Both the position numbers and the translations under genes were made by a program. From Desulfobulbus sp. (lineage in GTDB: Bacteria > Desulfobacterota > Desulfobulbia > Desulfobulbales > Desulfobulbaceae): DNA of 20,763 nt. Shown here piece by piece: positions 1-7,149 of this stretch; the stretch's first letter is position 1; every line of letters starts with the position of its first letter. The notes below the pieces were generated by a model that was not told where the DNA came from, made no database searches, and saw only the letters and a list, made by a program, of their open reading frames with translations. Location of the stretch: the NCBI GenBank assembly GCA_030600525.1, contig JAUVLX010000017.1, forward strand, positions 1-20,763, read 5' to 3'.

Positions 1-86
1 CTACGTTGAGGACTTTGTGATTGAAGATCAGCCAAAGATGACCTGAAGATGCGATGCGAGATGTTCAAGTTATTTGCGGATAACTC
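1..86. mobile_element. End of a small IS/MITE-like element, cut by the window edge
   Basis: These bases are the reverse complement of 16218-16303, with only a few differences over 86 bases. The outer end carries the terminal repeat (TTATTTGCGGATAACTC at 70-86), which matches both ends of the 177-bp element at 16218-16394. The rest of the copy lies beyond the left edge, so it cannot be told whether a full transposase gene accompanies it. No transposase reading frame is recognisable in the visible part. Confidence 0.65.
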
Positions 87-149
87 CTAAGGTAGGGTTA
101 CCCCTCCTCAGTCAGCAATTTTGAGCAGATGCACCCTTGTCTGGTACAT

Positions 150-953
150 TCACTTGTAATCAGGGATGGGAAGGTTGTTTCTGATGAAATATTGATCCAG
201 GATTAGATGAATTTCTCCTGATTTGTACATCTCGGAATAGGCGTTTTCGAATTTGTTCCGAAAAGGTGAGACATCGGAATGTTTGGTGAGACCGATGTAG
301 ACCGGATTGTTTCGGTAATATCCCCAATTTGCTTTTACAATCAGATCGTTATAACCCATCAGGTTAAGCAGGTAATCACCTTCAGAGTCGGTGATTATGA
401 AGGTGTCAATTCGGTGTGAAAGTAGTTTCTGAACATTTTGTTCTGAGTATGTTGTCGGCTCTTTTAAGAGACTGGTATCGTTGTCAAACTTGGGGAAATA
501 TTCCACTCCTCTTTCCACTCCGATACGAAGTAGCTTCAGGTCATTATAGGAGTCTATTTTTACACCATCGCCCTTGAGTACATAAAAGGCTTTGTTGGAT
601 TTCTTTTTATACGGTGGAAAAAAATAGTGTATGTAATCTGTCCTCTTCTCCCTATAAAGCAACCCCGTCACGATGTCTGAAGTTCCGTTGGCCATGTTGT
701 ACAGGCATCTTTTAAATGGGGCATGCATAAATTCTAGCTTTATGTCAAGGCGTTTGGCGAAAGCTTGTAGCAGATCAATATCGGCCCCTGAAATACTTTC
801 AGCGTTGACTATCTTCCATGGTTTTAAGTCATCAATACAAATCCGCAATGGCCGAGTGTTGTTCAGGTGGGCATTTTCATCCGCATGTGACCATATTGGT
901 TGCAGCAGAGTGAGAACAAGAAAAAAGAGTTGTAGTGGGAAAGCGTTAATCAT
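150..953 (-). CDS. Secreted family-3 solute-binding protein (amino-acid ABC type)
   Basis: Periplasmic substrate-binding protein of the SBP_bac_3 type, which captures amino acids or similar small polar solutes, or acts as a sensor-like binding protein. The chosen start (953) gives a 267-residue protein whose N-terminus is a hydrophobic signal peptide (MINAFPLQLFFLVLTLLQ, then WSHA before the mature chain). The reading frame is open up to 1169, but that extension is not signal-like at its start, so the internal Met is preferred; no good ribosome-binding site is seen for either start. Family features are the N-terminal LRICIDDLKPW strand, SGADIDLLQAFAKRL, the DIVTGLLYREKRTDYIHY segment, and a C-terminal FRNKFENAYSEMYKSGEI helix. 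No permease or ATPase is adjacent, so the transporter partner is unknown. It may be an orphan receptor-like binding protein. Confidence 0.8.
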   Translation of the reverse strand: MINAFPLQLFFLVLTLLQPIWSHADENAHLNNTRPLRICIDDLKPWKIVNAESISGADIDLLQAFAKRLDIKLEFMHAPFKRCLYNMANGTSDIVTGLLYREKRTDYIHYFFPPYKKKSNKAFYVLKGDGVKIDSYNDLKLLRIGVERGVEYFPKFDNDTSLLKEPTTYSEQNVQKLLSHRIDTFIITDSEGDYLLNLMGYNDLIVKANWGYYRNNPVYIGLTKHSDVSPFRNKFENAYSEMYKSGEIHLILDQYFIRNNLPIPDYK

Positions 954-1200
954 GGCAGTGGATACGAGTTGAAATTGTGGATACGTATACTGGTAGAGTG
1001 TATCATGGGCTACTATGATAACACATAATATTCGTATACAAGGCATCAATGGGGAAATTAGCCTCAGGTGTTGACTTCTTTTTTCTCGATATTTTTTCAA
1101 TTTTGCATGGTTCATGTTTTTTTCAGATCGTTCAAGCTGCCAAAGCAAGAGCTTGTGGCTACAGAACAACTAGAAAATATTTATCATGATCTATCTTATT

Positions 1201-1299
1201 AGTGGCAAACTCGATTTCGGCTTACCCAACTGAAACCGTGAGAAGCCACTTTCTTTTTCACCCCTGATTCCTTCTCCAAAATTCTTTTTGCAGGGGGTG
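1201..1299. terminator. Two adjacent hairpins, possible terminator
   Basis: First hairpin (1201-1250): AGTGGC pairs with GCCACT, with an inner stem TTTCGG/CTGAAA, followed by TTTCTTTTT on the plus strand. Second hairpin (1259-1299): CACCCCTG pairs with CAGGGGGTG with one bulge. The first has the shape of a rho-independent terminator reading rightward, but no plus-strand gene lies upstream. It may end a small untranslated RNA or be a relic. Confidence 0.35.
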
Positions 1300-1712
1300 A
1301 TAGAATATCATTTAATATGAATATGGTGAGTCGCATCTTTTGATATATTTTCAACTATTTAGATAATAGTCGAACTCTACCGTTGTTGTACTCGCTTTTT
1401 GTCCATTATTTTCCTGATTTCGCATAGTATTTGAGTGTTTAGCCCTTGGGGGAACATGGCGGTTGTCTCATCTTGTGATGATTACTCTCACATGGGAATC
1501 AATCTTGTCATGTCCTGTGTACTTTTCAGGAAAATTCAGTAATGAGAAACGCGGGCGAGTTAATCGGCAGGACACCCCGGTTGCTGCCTCTATTTTTTCG
1601 TATCTGTTCATTCAGTCGTTAATACGTTCTATTGAGTTTTTTTAGAAATAGGCAGTTTTTTCAAGACAGACCTATGCTTAATGAAGATTTGATGAATCTT
1701 TCATGAAATTAA

Positions 1713-1814
1713 ACAGAGGAGGCATATGCTGCTATCGGTCGTGCAGTACGAGCCGTCGCTCTCGGGTATATGCAAGCATATCGTGCTTCTCGCGGTGAAC
1801 CGGTTGAACCATGA
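1713..1814 (+). pseudogene. Short orphan C-terminal protein fragment
   Basis: A 33-codon open stretch without a start codon (a stop lies directly upstream) reads TEEAYAAIGRAVRAVALGYM followed by QAYRASRGEPVEP and a stop. It is rich in Ala and Arg, reads like an amphipathic helix and is more GC-rich than its AT-rich flanks. It could be the tail of a gene lost by rearrangement. A second frame here (ATG at 1725, preceded by AGAGGAGG) has a good ribosome-binding site but an unconvincing 47-residue product. The parent family is not recognised. Confidence 0.25.
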
Positions 1815-1914
1815 TTTTCTGTCCTGGTCGAGTTGTCAGGTTTCTTTCCATGCTTATTTTGGCTGGTAAAAAAACTGAAAAGGATGTTGATCAAGAGAGT
1901 AATTTTTTTTGAGT

Positions 1915-2838
1915 TTAAGCTGATTTGAAATTCTTTCTGCTTTTTATCCCTGGTGCGTGCGTATGGTTCGCTAAAAACACCGCAAAAATGACTATTCCGG
2001 CTCCACTGAGTTGTGTCATGGTTAATGACTCGCCAAGCAGTGCCCACGCACCAAACGCGGTTACCAGTGGGATAACGTTAATACAGACCGAGGCCTTGGC
2101 CGCAGAAATTTTGGTAAGAGCATAATTATAGCAAAGAAAGGCCCCAATAGTGGCGAAAAGGGTTAGCCCGACCACGGCGAGGACTGCTTCACTAGTTATA
2201 CCCTGGGGATTGAATTTCGGTAAATCATAAACAAAGGCTGGGAAAAAGATTATTGCCCCAAAAATAATTTGCATGCCGGTAATTTGCCTCGAAGGTATGC
2301 TCGCCCCTAAACGTCTGGTCAAAATCATATAGACAGAGGCGGACAGTACAGCTCCGAATATGAGAAGATCGCCAATGAACATGCCTCCTAGTTCCTCTTT
2401 CTCACCACTGCCAAACACTAAGAGCGAAACCCCGACTAGAGAGAGCATTATTCCAAGAAAGTTAATTGCCCTGATCCGTTCCTTCAGCAGAAGGGCAGAG
2501 AGTGACAAAACGACTACCGGTATGGTAGCAATGATCAACGAGGTCTTGGTGGCCGATGTATACTGTAGGCCAAAGGTCTCAAAGGTGAAGTAAAGTCCAG
2601 GTTGCATCACTGCAAGTAACAGCAAAGATTTTAGGTCATTTTTGCTGAGCGTGGGAAACCCGGTTCGCCAGAAGAGGACGATGAAAAAAAGCGATGCCGT
2701 GAAAAAACGGATAAAGATGAGACAAAAAGGCGTAAAACTCTGTAATGCGATCTTGGTTGCCACAAAAGAGAGGCCCCAAAAGAGGACCGCCAGCATGAGG
2801 GCGATATAGGTAAACAGGGGATTTTCTGATTTTATCAT
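1915..2838 (-). CDS. EamA-family (DMT superfamily) transporter
   Basis: Inner-membrane permease of the drug/metabolite transporter superfamily, 307 residues, the usual length for a two-repeat EamA protein with ten membrane helices. The first EamA repeat starts with YIALMLAVLFWGLSFVATKI and includes the typical FTPFCLIFIRFFTASLFF segment. The second repeat begins near residue 150 (MFIGDLLIFGAVLSASVYMI) and ends with LTMTQLSGAGIVIFAVFLAN. The typical ILLKERI-like loop appears as ALLLKERIRAINFLGIMLS. Substrates of this family include amino acids, nucleotides, sugars and toxic metabolites, and the sequence does not say which. The gene stands alone, with weak ribosome-binding signal (GAGCTCTCTG) before the ATG. 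Its promoter region is followed within 90 bases by a truncated group II intron, which may have altered its upstream sequence. Confidence 0.88.
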   Translation of the reverse strand: MIKSENPLFTYIALMLAVLFWGLSFVATKIALQSFTPFCLIFIRFFTASLFFIVLFWRTGFPTLSKNDLKSLLLLAVMQPGLYFTFETFGLQYTSATKTSLIIATIPVVVLSLSALLLKERIRAINFLGIMLSLVGVSLLVFGSGEKEELGGMFIGDLLIFGAVLSASVYMILTRRLGASIPSRQITGMQIIFGAIIFFPAFVYDLPKFNPQGITSEAVLAVVGLTLFATIGAFLCYNYALTKISAAKASVCINVIPLVTAFGAWALLGESLTMTQLSGAGIVIFAVFLANHTHAPGIKSRKNFKSA

Positions 2839-2925
2839 TTACAGAGAGCTCGTTGGGGAAAAGGGAGTGTGCTTTTTATTTTTGATGAATTTCAGGCAGC
2901 GAGCTTACTCTAGATAAGCTTGAAA

Positions 2926-3293
2926 ATCCCGCACGGAATATTTAGGCTCACCTGTGAGATACGAAATAAAGACGAGTAAGCTGGAAGCATGTCATGCGGA
3001 GCAATTCGGATGGGATGAAAACAGGAGTCAGCAGAGGCCATAGTAGCCTAACGCCGGGAGTAGTGTCCAGGACACGGTGAAGGGCCGAAGGTCAAGGTGA
3101 GGAAGAGGTATTTATTTGCTCTGCACAGACATTGAATCCGACCGGATGAGTACTGTCAGGCGCGTTATAAAAAGAACCGACCTCGATTTGTTGCACCGGG
3201 CTACGGCCCGGTAACCTTGATGAAACGTCCTGTGCGGGGCCGCATGCATGGTGTTGTGGGGGCTGGGGGAGAAAAATCCCCGGCTACCCGATT
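2926..3293 (+). mobile_element. 5'-truncated ORF-less group IIC intron
   Basis: This aligns to the 3' half of the intron at 3933-4703, roughly 85-90 percent identical by eye, from TCCCGCAC (about 2926) to the 3' end CGGCTACCCGATT (3281-3293). It contains the conserved ACAGGAGTCAGCAGAGGCC block (about 3021-3039), a short domain IV without any reverse-transcriptase gene, a 34-nt domain V (3225-3258) and domain VI with a bulged A eight bases from the end. Domain I is missing, so it cannot splice by itself. The catalytic triad position of domain V reads CGT (3226-3228) instead of CGC. 5' truncation is the expected product of incomplete reverse transcription during retrohoming, though later deletion is also possible. 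Confidence 0.75.
3225..3258 (+). ncRNA. Group II intron domain V (degenerate copy)
   Basis: 34-nt hairpin with upper stem GTGCGG/CCGCAT, a two-base GC bulge and a lower stem that opens with ACGTCCT. Compared with 4634-4667 the triad base C is replaced by T, and one lower-stem pair becomes C-T. Both changes point to loss of catalytic function. Confidence 0.6.
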
Positions 3294-3308
3294 GTGCGAT
3301 TTATATTA

Positions 3309-3524
3309 TTATTGAAATGTGAGTTTTCTTTGAGAAGTTACACACTCTCTAAGATATAGATTGATGAGATTTTGATAAGGAATACCAGTTTCTACAGACA
3401 TATTTTTAAAGTATTCAATTACATCTACCCCCATTCTAATTGTTACTTGCTTTTTTAATTGTTTTGCGAATGGGTTTTTCCGTTTTTTCATTGTTGACAA
3501 ATCGTATTCTTTTTTCATATTCAA
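3309..3524 (-). CDS. brnA: BrnA-type antitoxin
   Basis: 71-residue DNA-binding antitoxin of the BrnA family, expected to fold as a ribbon-helix-helix dimer, bind the BrnT ribonuclease and repress its own operon. The N-terminal half is basic and disordered-looking (KKRKNPFAKQLKKQ). The ribbon strand VTIRMGVDVIEYFKNM and the helix-turn IPYQNLINLYLRECV match the family pattern, in which a YF...(G)YQ...IN..LR signature follows the strand. The ATG overlaps the last four bases of the toxin gene (ATGA at 3521-3524), the standard coupled order toxin then antitoxin. The stop lies only 15 bases from the 3' end of the truncated intron, so the intron insertion point may have cut very close to the operon's terminator. 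Confidence 0.85.
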   Translation of the reverse strand: MNMKKEYDLSTMKKRKNPFAKQLKKQVTIRMGVDVIEYFKNMSVETGIPYQNLINLYLRECVTSQRKLTFQ

Positions 3525-3808
3525 GCTCCTGGATATTCTTTCATTTCATTCTTTGTTGCTTTTCTTGCTGAAATGATTCTGATTGTCGAATCACTTTCTC
3601 GAAAGCAATGAACAACGAGAAGAATGCGAAGTTTATTACTCAGGCCTAGCATTAAAAACCTGTCTTCGTCTTTGGAATTTGTTTCATCCCAATACTGAAT
3701 TGCTAGATCATCAAAGAAAACAGACTGGGCTTCTTCAAATGCGACGCCATGTTTTTCTAGATTACTATTGGCTTTTTTATCGTCCCATTCGAATGTGATG
3801 TTTTTCAT
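3521..3808 (-). CDS. brnT: BrnT-type ribonuclease toxin
   Basis: 95-residue RelE-fold RNase toxin of the BrnT family, which cleaves RNA and slows translation until neutralised by BrnA. Family hallmarks are the N-terminal FEWDDKKANSNLEKHGVAFE block, the segment following AQSVFFDD, and the C-terminal IRIISARKATKNEMKEY block. All are present, so the toxin looks intact. It is the first gene of a two-gene operon and overlaps brnA by four bases. No Shine-Dalgarno sequence precedes the ATG. The best promoter places transcription start almost at the ATG, so the message may be leaderless. The pair is enclosed by two group IIC introns on the opposite strand. Confidence 0.9.
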   Translation of the reverse strand: MKNITFEWDDKKANSNLEKHGVAFEEAQSVFFDDLAIQYWDETNSKDEDRFLMLGLSNKLRILLVVHCFRESDSTIRIISARKATKNEMKEYPGA

Positions 3809-3814
3809 AGTTAC

Positions 3815-3843
3815 AGTATAATTATATTATAATGGCAATGCAA
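3815..3843 (-). promoter_or_regulatory. Candidate brnTA promoter with AT palindrome
   Basis: Reading leftward: TTGCAT (3838-3843), a 17-base spacer, then TATACT (3815-3820), six bases before the toxin ATG. The spacer and the -10 box together form a near-perfect AT palindrome (TATAATTATATTATAA, 3817-3832). This is a plausible BrnA operator, since BrnA proteins repress their own promoter. Assignment is by eye only. Confidence 0.45.
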
Positions 3844-3852
3844 TTTTATTTT

Positions 3853-3932
3853 CGCACAACGTTGAGGTGAGTCGCCGCGCCAATAGTCTTTGCGGAAAAC
3901 GCCTTCCGTTCACGCGGTCGGCTCGAACGATG
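3853..3932 (+). repeat. Large imperfect hairpin abutting intron 5' end (attC-like)
   Basis: Outer arms GTTGAG...GTCGCCGCG (from 3860) and CGCGGTCGGCTCGAAC (ending near 3928) are imperfectly complementary. A second hairpin CGGAA/TTCCG lies between them. The left flank GCACAAC resembles an integron R-type box (RYYYAAC, one mismatch). The group IIC intron begins a few bases to the right. Group IIC introns are known to insert next to terminator or attC hairpins. The expected second R box is not recognisable, so attC identity is not established. Confidence 0.4.
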
Positions 3933-4703
3933 GTGTACGCCCGGCATGGGCGTGAACTCATGGGGTTAAAGTCCCCTGTGAGTGTTCTCATGCTATGTGG
4001 AAAAGGTAGTATTGATTACTAGCCGAAGGCAAGGGCGTTGCTGTGAGGTAGGGTCTGAAGGAAGCCGGAGCGTAGGTAAGCGAGGTGCGAGACTCCGAAC
4101 TTGCGAGCTGACGGACAGAAACGTCATACAAGGCCGAGTCTCTGGGTAAGGCAGCACAACATGTCAACGCCCACGGCGTCTACGCTTACCTGGAGCAGGG
4201 GGTACGGTAAATGGTGCGGCTGCGTAAGGGAAGCTCACGTTCTTATCCGAGGAGACCTGTTTTCCATGCGGCATAGTGTTGTTTCCAGTGAAATTACCGG
4301 CTGGGTATCAGTCTCAAATGTCCCGGCACAGATAGTGGAAGCTCTGCCCTATCTGTGAGAAACGAAAGAAAGATGAGCAGGCCGGAATTAGTTTATGCAG
4401 CGTCATGTGGAGCAATCCATCTGGAGAGAAAACAGGAGTCAGCAGAGGCCATAGTAGCCAAATGCCGAGAGCAATGTCCCGGACATGGTGAAGGGCCAAC
4501 GTCAAGGTGAGGAAGAGGTATTTATTTGCTCTGCACAGACATTGAATCCGATCGGATGAGCAATGTCAGGCGCGTTACAAAAGAACCGACCTCGATTTGT
4601 TGCACCGGGCTACGGCCCGGTAACCTTGATGAAACGCCCTGTGCGGGTCCGCACGCAGGGAGTTGTGGGGGCTGGGGGAGCCCCCCCCCCCGGCTATCCG
4701 ATT
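3933..4703 (+). mobile_element. Near full-length ORF-less group IIC intron
   Basis: A 771-base ribozyme-type intron without its usual reverse transcriptase. It starts with GTGTACGCCCGGCATGGGCG, very like the 5' end of the Oceanobacillus iheyensis group IIC intron (GTGTGCCCGGCATGGG). Other conserved landmarks in order are GGTCTGAAGGAAGCCGGAG (about 4048-4066), GACGGACAGAAACGTCATA, GGAGACCTG, ACAGGAGTCAGCAGAGGCC and a 34-nt domain V (4634-4667). Domain VI ends in GGCTATCCGATT, with a branch-point A eight bases from the end. Domain IV is a short hairpin (GACATTG/CAATGTC, near 4540-4569) where the reverse-transcriptase gene would normally sit. The same shortened junction occurs in the 2926-3293 copy, so mobility would need a reverse transcriptase supplied from elsewhere. 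Open frames inside it are not genes. Confidence 0.85.
4634..4667 (+). ncRNA. Group IIC intron domain V
   Basis: 34-nt catalytic hairpin, the length typical of class C. It has the triad CGC (4635-4637), upper stem GTGCGG/CCGCAC, a GC bulge and lower stem CCCT/AGGG. The base facing the triad G is A (AGGGAGTTG), where the sister copy has T. The usual G-U wobble would be lost, so activity is doubtful. Confidence 0.65.
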
Positions 4704-4821
4704 ATGATTTGTTTTTCCATTTTTATGTAAAATATATTGTTACTGCCGAGATAACTGTACAAAGAGAAGCCATGAATGACAATGGCATGACCCCATCTTT
4801 TGGGATTTTTCCGTCTTTAAT

Positions 4822-4996
4822 TAGTGTCTGGACGAAAAGTCATTTTCTAGCTCTGGAATAGAACATTTCAAGAACCGTTGTTACTTAGAAGGCTGGTCTT
4901 GATTACTCTTAACCTCTAAAGAGTATACTACCGTACGCTAGCCACATGATTTTGTCGATTTTGGACGGATTTCACCATGCAACCATTGTTAATAGC
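4822..4996. mobile_element. Detached end of an ISNCY-like IS
   Basis: This resembles the left end of the element at 17355-19202. TAGTGTCTGGACGAAAAG then CATTTTCTAGCTCT matches TAGTGCCTGAACGAAAAG then CATTTTCTAGCTCT. Similarity resumes at a TGTCGATTTTGGACGGA stretch and ends near AATAGC. No transposase sequence follows, so only about 175 bases of one end remain. It lies about 160 bases beyond the end of the dpp operon. Confidence 0.6.
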
Positions 4997-5155
4997 CTTT
5001 AAATAGCTTGGAAACGTGGTGCGTCCCCTATTATTCGTCCATCGCTGGAGTGTATCCAAAATTTAGATATTAGTTTAATTTTACCCAGAGGAGACACCTT
5101 TCATTTGAAAAATGGCAGCGAGGTTTGGTTATTCCTATTAACGACCTTCCTCGTA

Positions 5156-6145
5156 TTAATTCGAATGTAAATGGCAGGCACAAAAATGTCCGCCCCCCAG
5201 ATCAACTAAAGGAGGTTCCTCTTCTTTACACCTTTGGTACACATGTGGGCAACGAGTGCGAAAATAGCAACCTGAAGGTGGGTTGATAGGACTAGGCATC
5301 TCTCCTTCGAGCAATATTGTTTTTTTCCGTTTATCTACGTCCATCTTTGGGACCGCAGAAATAAGCGCTTTAGTGTAGGGGTGGGCCATCTGACTAAACA
5401 CGTCTTTTGTTTGACCCTTCTCTACAACCTTGCCAAGATACATAACCGCCATATCGTCGGACATGTATTTTACCTGGTTGAGATTATGAGAAACCCAGAG
5501 ATAGGTGATGCCCATTTCATCCTGCAGGTCCTGCATCAGGTTGAGAATTGTTGCAGCTGTTGATATATCGAGACCAGAGGTTGGCTCATCAGCCATGATA
5601 AATTGAGGTTGCAGAGCAATAGCTCTAGCAACTCCGATACGACGAGCCTGTCCACCGGAAAATTCGTTGGGAAACTTGACACTGGCATCAGGATCAAGAT
5701 TTACTGCACGGAGAAGCTCAACCACCTCATGGCCAAGTTTTTCCTGGCTTATATCTGCGCCTTCTCTCATCAAAAGAGGTTCGGCAATTATCTGACCCAC
5801 CGTCATGCGGGGATTCAGACAGCCGAACTGATCCTGAAAAATAATTTGGGCCTGTTGCCGAAATTCGCGCAATTCCTTTTGATCCATTTTTAAAACATCA
5901 TGACCTTTGTAAAGAATCTCTCCTTCGATTGGCTCCACTAAGCGAAAAATACTGTTACCGAGGGTCGACTTGCCGCAGCCGCTCTCTCCAACCAAGCCAA
6001 ACGTGCGGCCTTTTTTGATCGCAAGGCTTACCCCGTCCACGGCATGGACGGTCTTCAAGCCCTCTCCAAACAATTTAGACAAAAGACCTTTGCCCTGATA
6101 AAAATGTGTCTTTAAATTTCGTATCTCAATTAGATCCACTGCCAT
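5156..6145 (-). CDS. dppF: Dipeptide/oligopeptide ABC transporter ATP-binding protein F
   Basis: Cytoplasmic ATPase, one of the two nucleotide-binding subunits that power peptide import. The start at 6145 (MAVDLIEIRN) is chosen over the in-frame 6187 because it follows a GAGGAAG ribosome-binding site and begins at the usual domain edge, giving 329 residues. Walker A is GESGCGKST (53-61), signature FSGGQ (162-166), Walker B FIMADE with catalytic Glu 187, and the switch His is 220. The C-terminal oligopeptide/dipeptide extension carries five cysteines (293, 299, 306, 322, 324), a pattern that binds an Fe-S cluster in some characterised peptide ABC ATPases. It is the last gene of the operon and overlaps dppD by 16 bases. 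The substrate may be di-/oligopeptides or, less likely, nickel or another SBP_bac_5 ligand. Confidence 0.93.
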   Translation of the reverse strand: MAVDLIEIRNLKTHFYQGKGLLSKLFGEGLKTVHAVDGVSLAIKKGRTFGLVGESGCGKSTLGNSIFRLVEPIEGEILYKGHDVLKMDQKELREFRQQAQIIFQDQFGCLNPRMTVGQIIAEPLLMREGADISQEKLGHEVVELLRAVNLDPDASVKFPNEFSGGQARRIGVARAIALQPQFIMADEPTSGLDISTAATILNLMQDLQDEMGITYLWVSHNLNQVKYMSDDMAVMYLGKVVEKGQTKDVFSQMAHPYTKALISAVPKMDVDKRKKTILLEGEMPSPINPPSGCYFRTRCPHVYQRCKEEEPPLVDLGGGHFCACHLHSN

Positions 6146-7149
6146 TTTTTTCTTCCTCTTTTTTGATCCAACAGGCAAGCAGACCAATGGCCTTCGTCGA
6201 CTTCGATAAGCGGTGGCACTTCCTTACGACATATATCCTTTGCGAAGGCGCAACGTGGATGGAAGGAACACCCGGACGGTAGCCGGTCAAGTGGCGGAAC
6301 GAATCCTGGGATGGCGAGCAACCGTCTGCCCCTGACCTGGCGACTTGGCAGCGATTCAAGTAAGGCCGCCGAATAAGGATGCCGTGGAGCAGCAAATACC
6401 GTATCAGTCTTCCCCATCTCAAATATTCTGCCGGCATACATGATCATGATACGATCCGCCATCTCTGCAAGTACCCCGAGATTGTGGGTCACATACAAAA
6501 CTGAGGTTCCGTATTTGGCGGCAAGTTCCTTGATCAGCCTATTTATTTGGGCTTCAATGGTAACATCTAAGGCTGTAGTTGCTTCATCGGCTAGAAGCAG
6601 AGATGTACCTGAAGATAGCGCCATTCCAATCATCACCCGCTGTTTCATGCCGCCGGAAAACTCAAACGGGTAATTGGAAATGCGAGCTTCCGGATCCGCT
6701 ATACCGGTCAGCTTAAGGCGCTCAATTGCCTGCTGCTTAAAATCCTGGTTTTTTTTCCGAGCTCCACCGCTCTGGTATTTATCCTGAACACGTAGGATAT
6801 CAGTCATCTGGGTTCCGATCTTAAAGACTGGATTAAGTGCGTTTTGCGGGTTCTGAAAAATCATGGTGATTTTCTGACCGCGGATTTCATGCTCCATCTC
6901 TTTTTCTGTGAGCGTTAAAAGATTTCTTCCATTAAACATCACCTCACCGCGTTTGATCTCTGCCACCCTTGGCAGTAGTCTGAGGATCGCGAGGGCCAGT
7001 GTGGATTTACCGCATCCGCTTTCTCCAGCAACCCCCATAACTTCACCTTTTCCCAGGCTGAAATTAATTCGATCGAGAGCGCGCATTTTCCTGTCACCCA
7101 GATTATAATCCAGGGTTAAATTGTTGATTTCGAGTAAGGGTTCAGGCAT
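6130..7149 (-). CDS. dppD: Dipeptide/oligopeptide ABC transporter ATP-binding protein D
   Basis: 339-residue nucleotide-binding subunit, partner of DppF in the heterodimeric motor of the peptide importer. Walker A GESGCGKST (42-50), signature FSGGMKQR (164-171), Walker B LLLADE (184-189) with catalytic Glu, and switch His 222 are all intact. The D-loop region reads EATTALD rather than the common EPTTALD, a mild change. The C-terminal oligo_HPY domain has four cysteines (294, 300, 307, 325) spaced as in Fe-S-binding members of the family. Its ATG shares one base with the dppC stop (TAATG), so the genes are translationally coupled. The C-terminus is unusually basic (KRGRKKWQW). Confidence 0.94.
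   Translation of the reverse strand: MPEPLLEINNLTLDYNLGDRKMRALDRINFSLGKGEVMGVAGESGCGKSTLALAILRLLPRVAEIKRGEVMFNGRNLLTLTEKEMEHEIRGQKITMIFQNPQNALNPVFKIGTQMTDILRVQDKYQSGGARKKNQDFKQQAIERLKLTGIADPEARISNYPFEFSGGMKQRVMIGMALSSGTSLLLADEATTALDVTIEAQINRLIKELAAKYGTSVLYVTHNLGVLAEMADRIMIMYAGRIFEMGKTDTVFAAPRHPYSAALLESLPSRQVRGRRLLAIPGFVPPLDRLPSGCSFHPRCAFAKDICRKEVPPLIEVDEGHWSACLLDQKRGRKKWQWI

Larger units (their letters stand above)
954..1914. other. 961-base gene-poor stretch
   Basis: Holds the likely upstream region of the solute-binding gene, a structured hairpin pair at 1201-1299 and a short orphan coding-like fragment at 1713-1814 (both listed separately). The only longer open frame (1463-1645, plus strand) has no recognisable protein character and is not called. 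No tRNA or known riboswitch was recognised. Confidence 0.5.

Noticed and set aside
954..1169. N-terminal extension of the solute-binding protein
   Set aside because: It would place the signal peptide about 70 residues inside the protein; the internal Met at 953 gives a normal export signal.
4101..4861. Open frames inside and just after the second group II intron
   Set aside because: They overlap conserved intron RNA motifs and an IS end, have no ribosome-binding site and no protein-like sequence.
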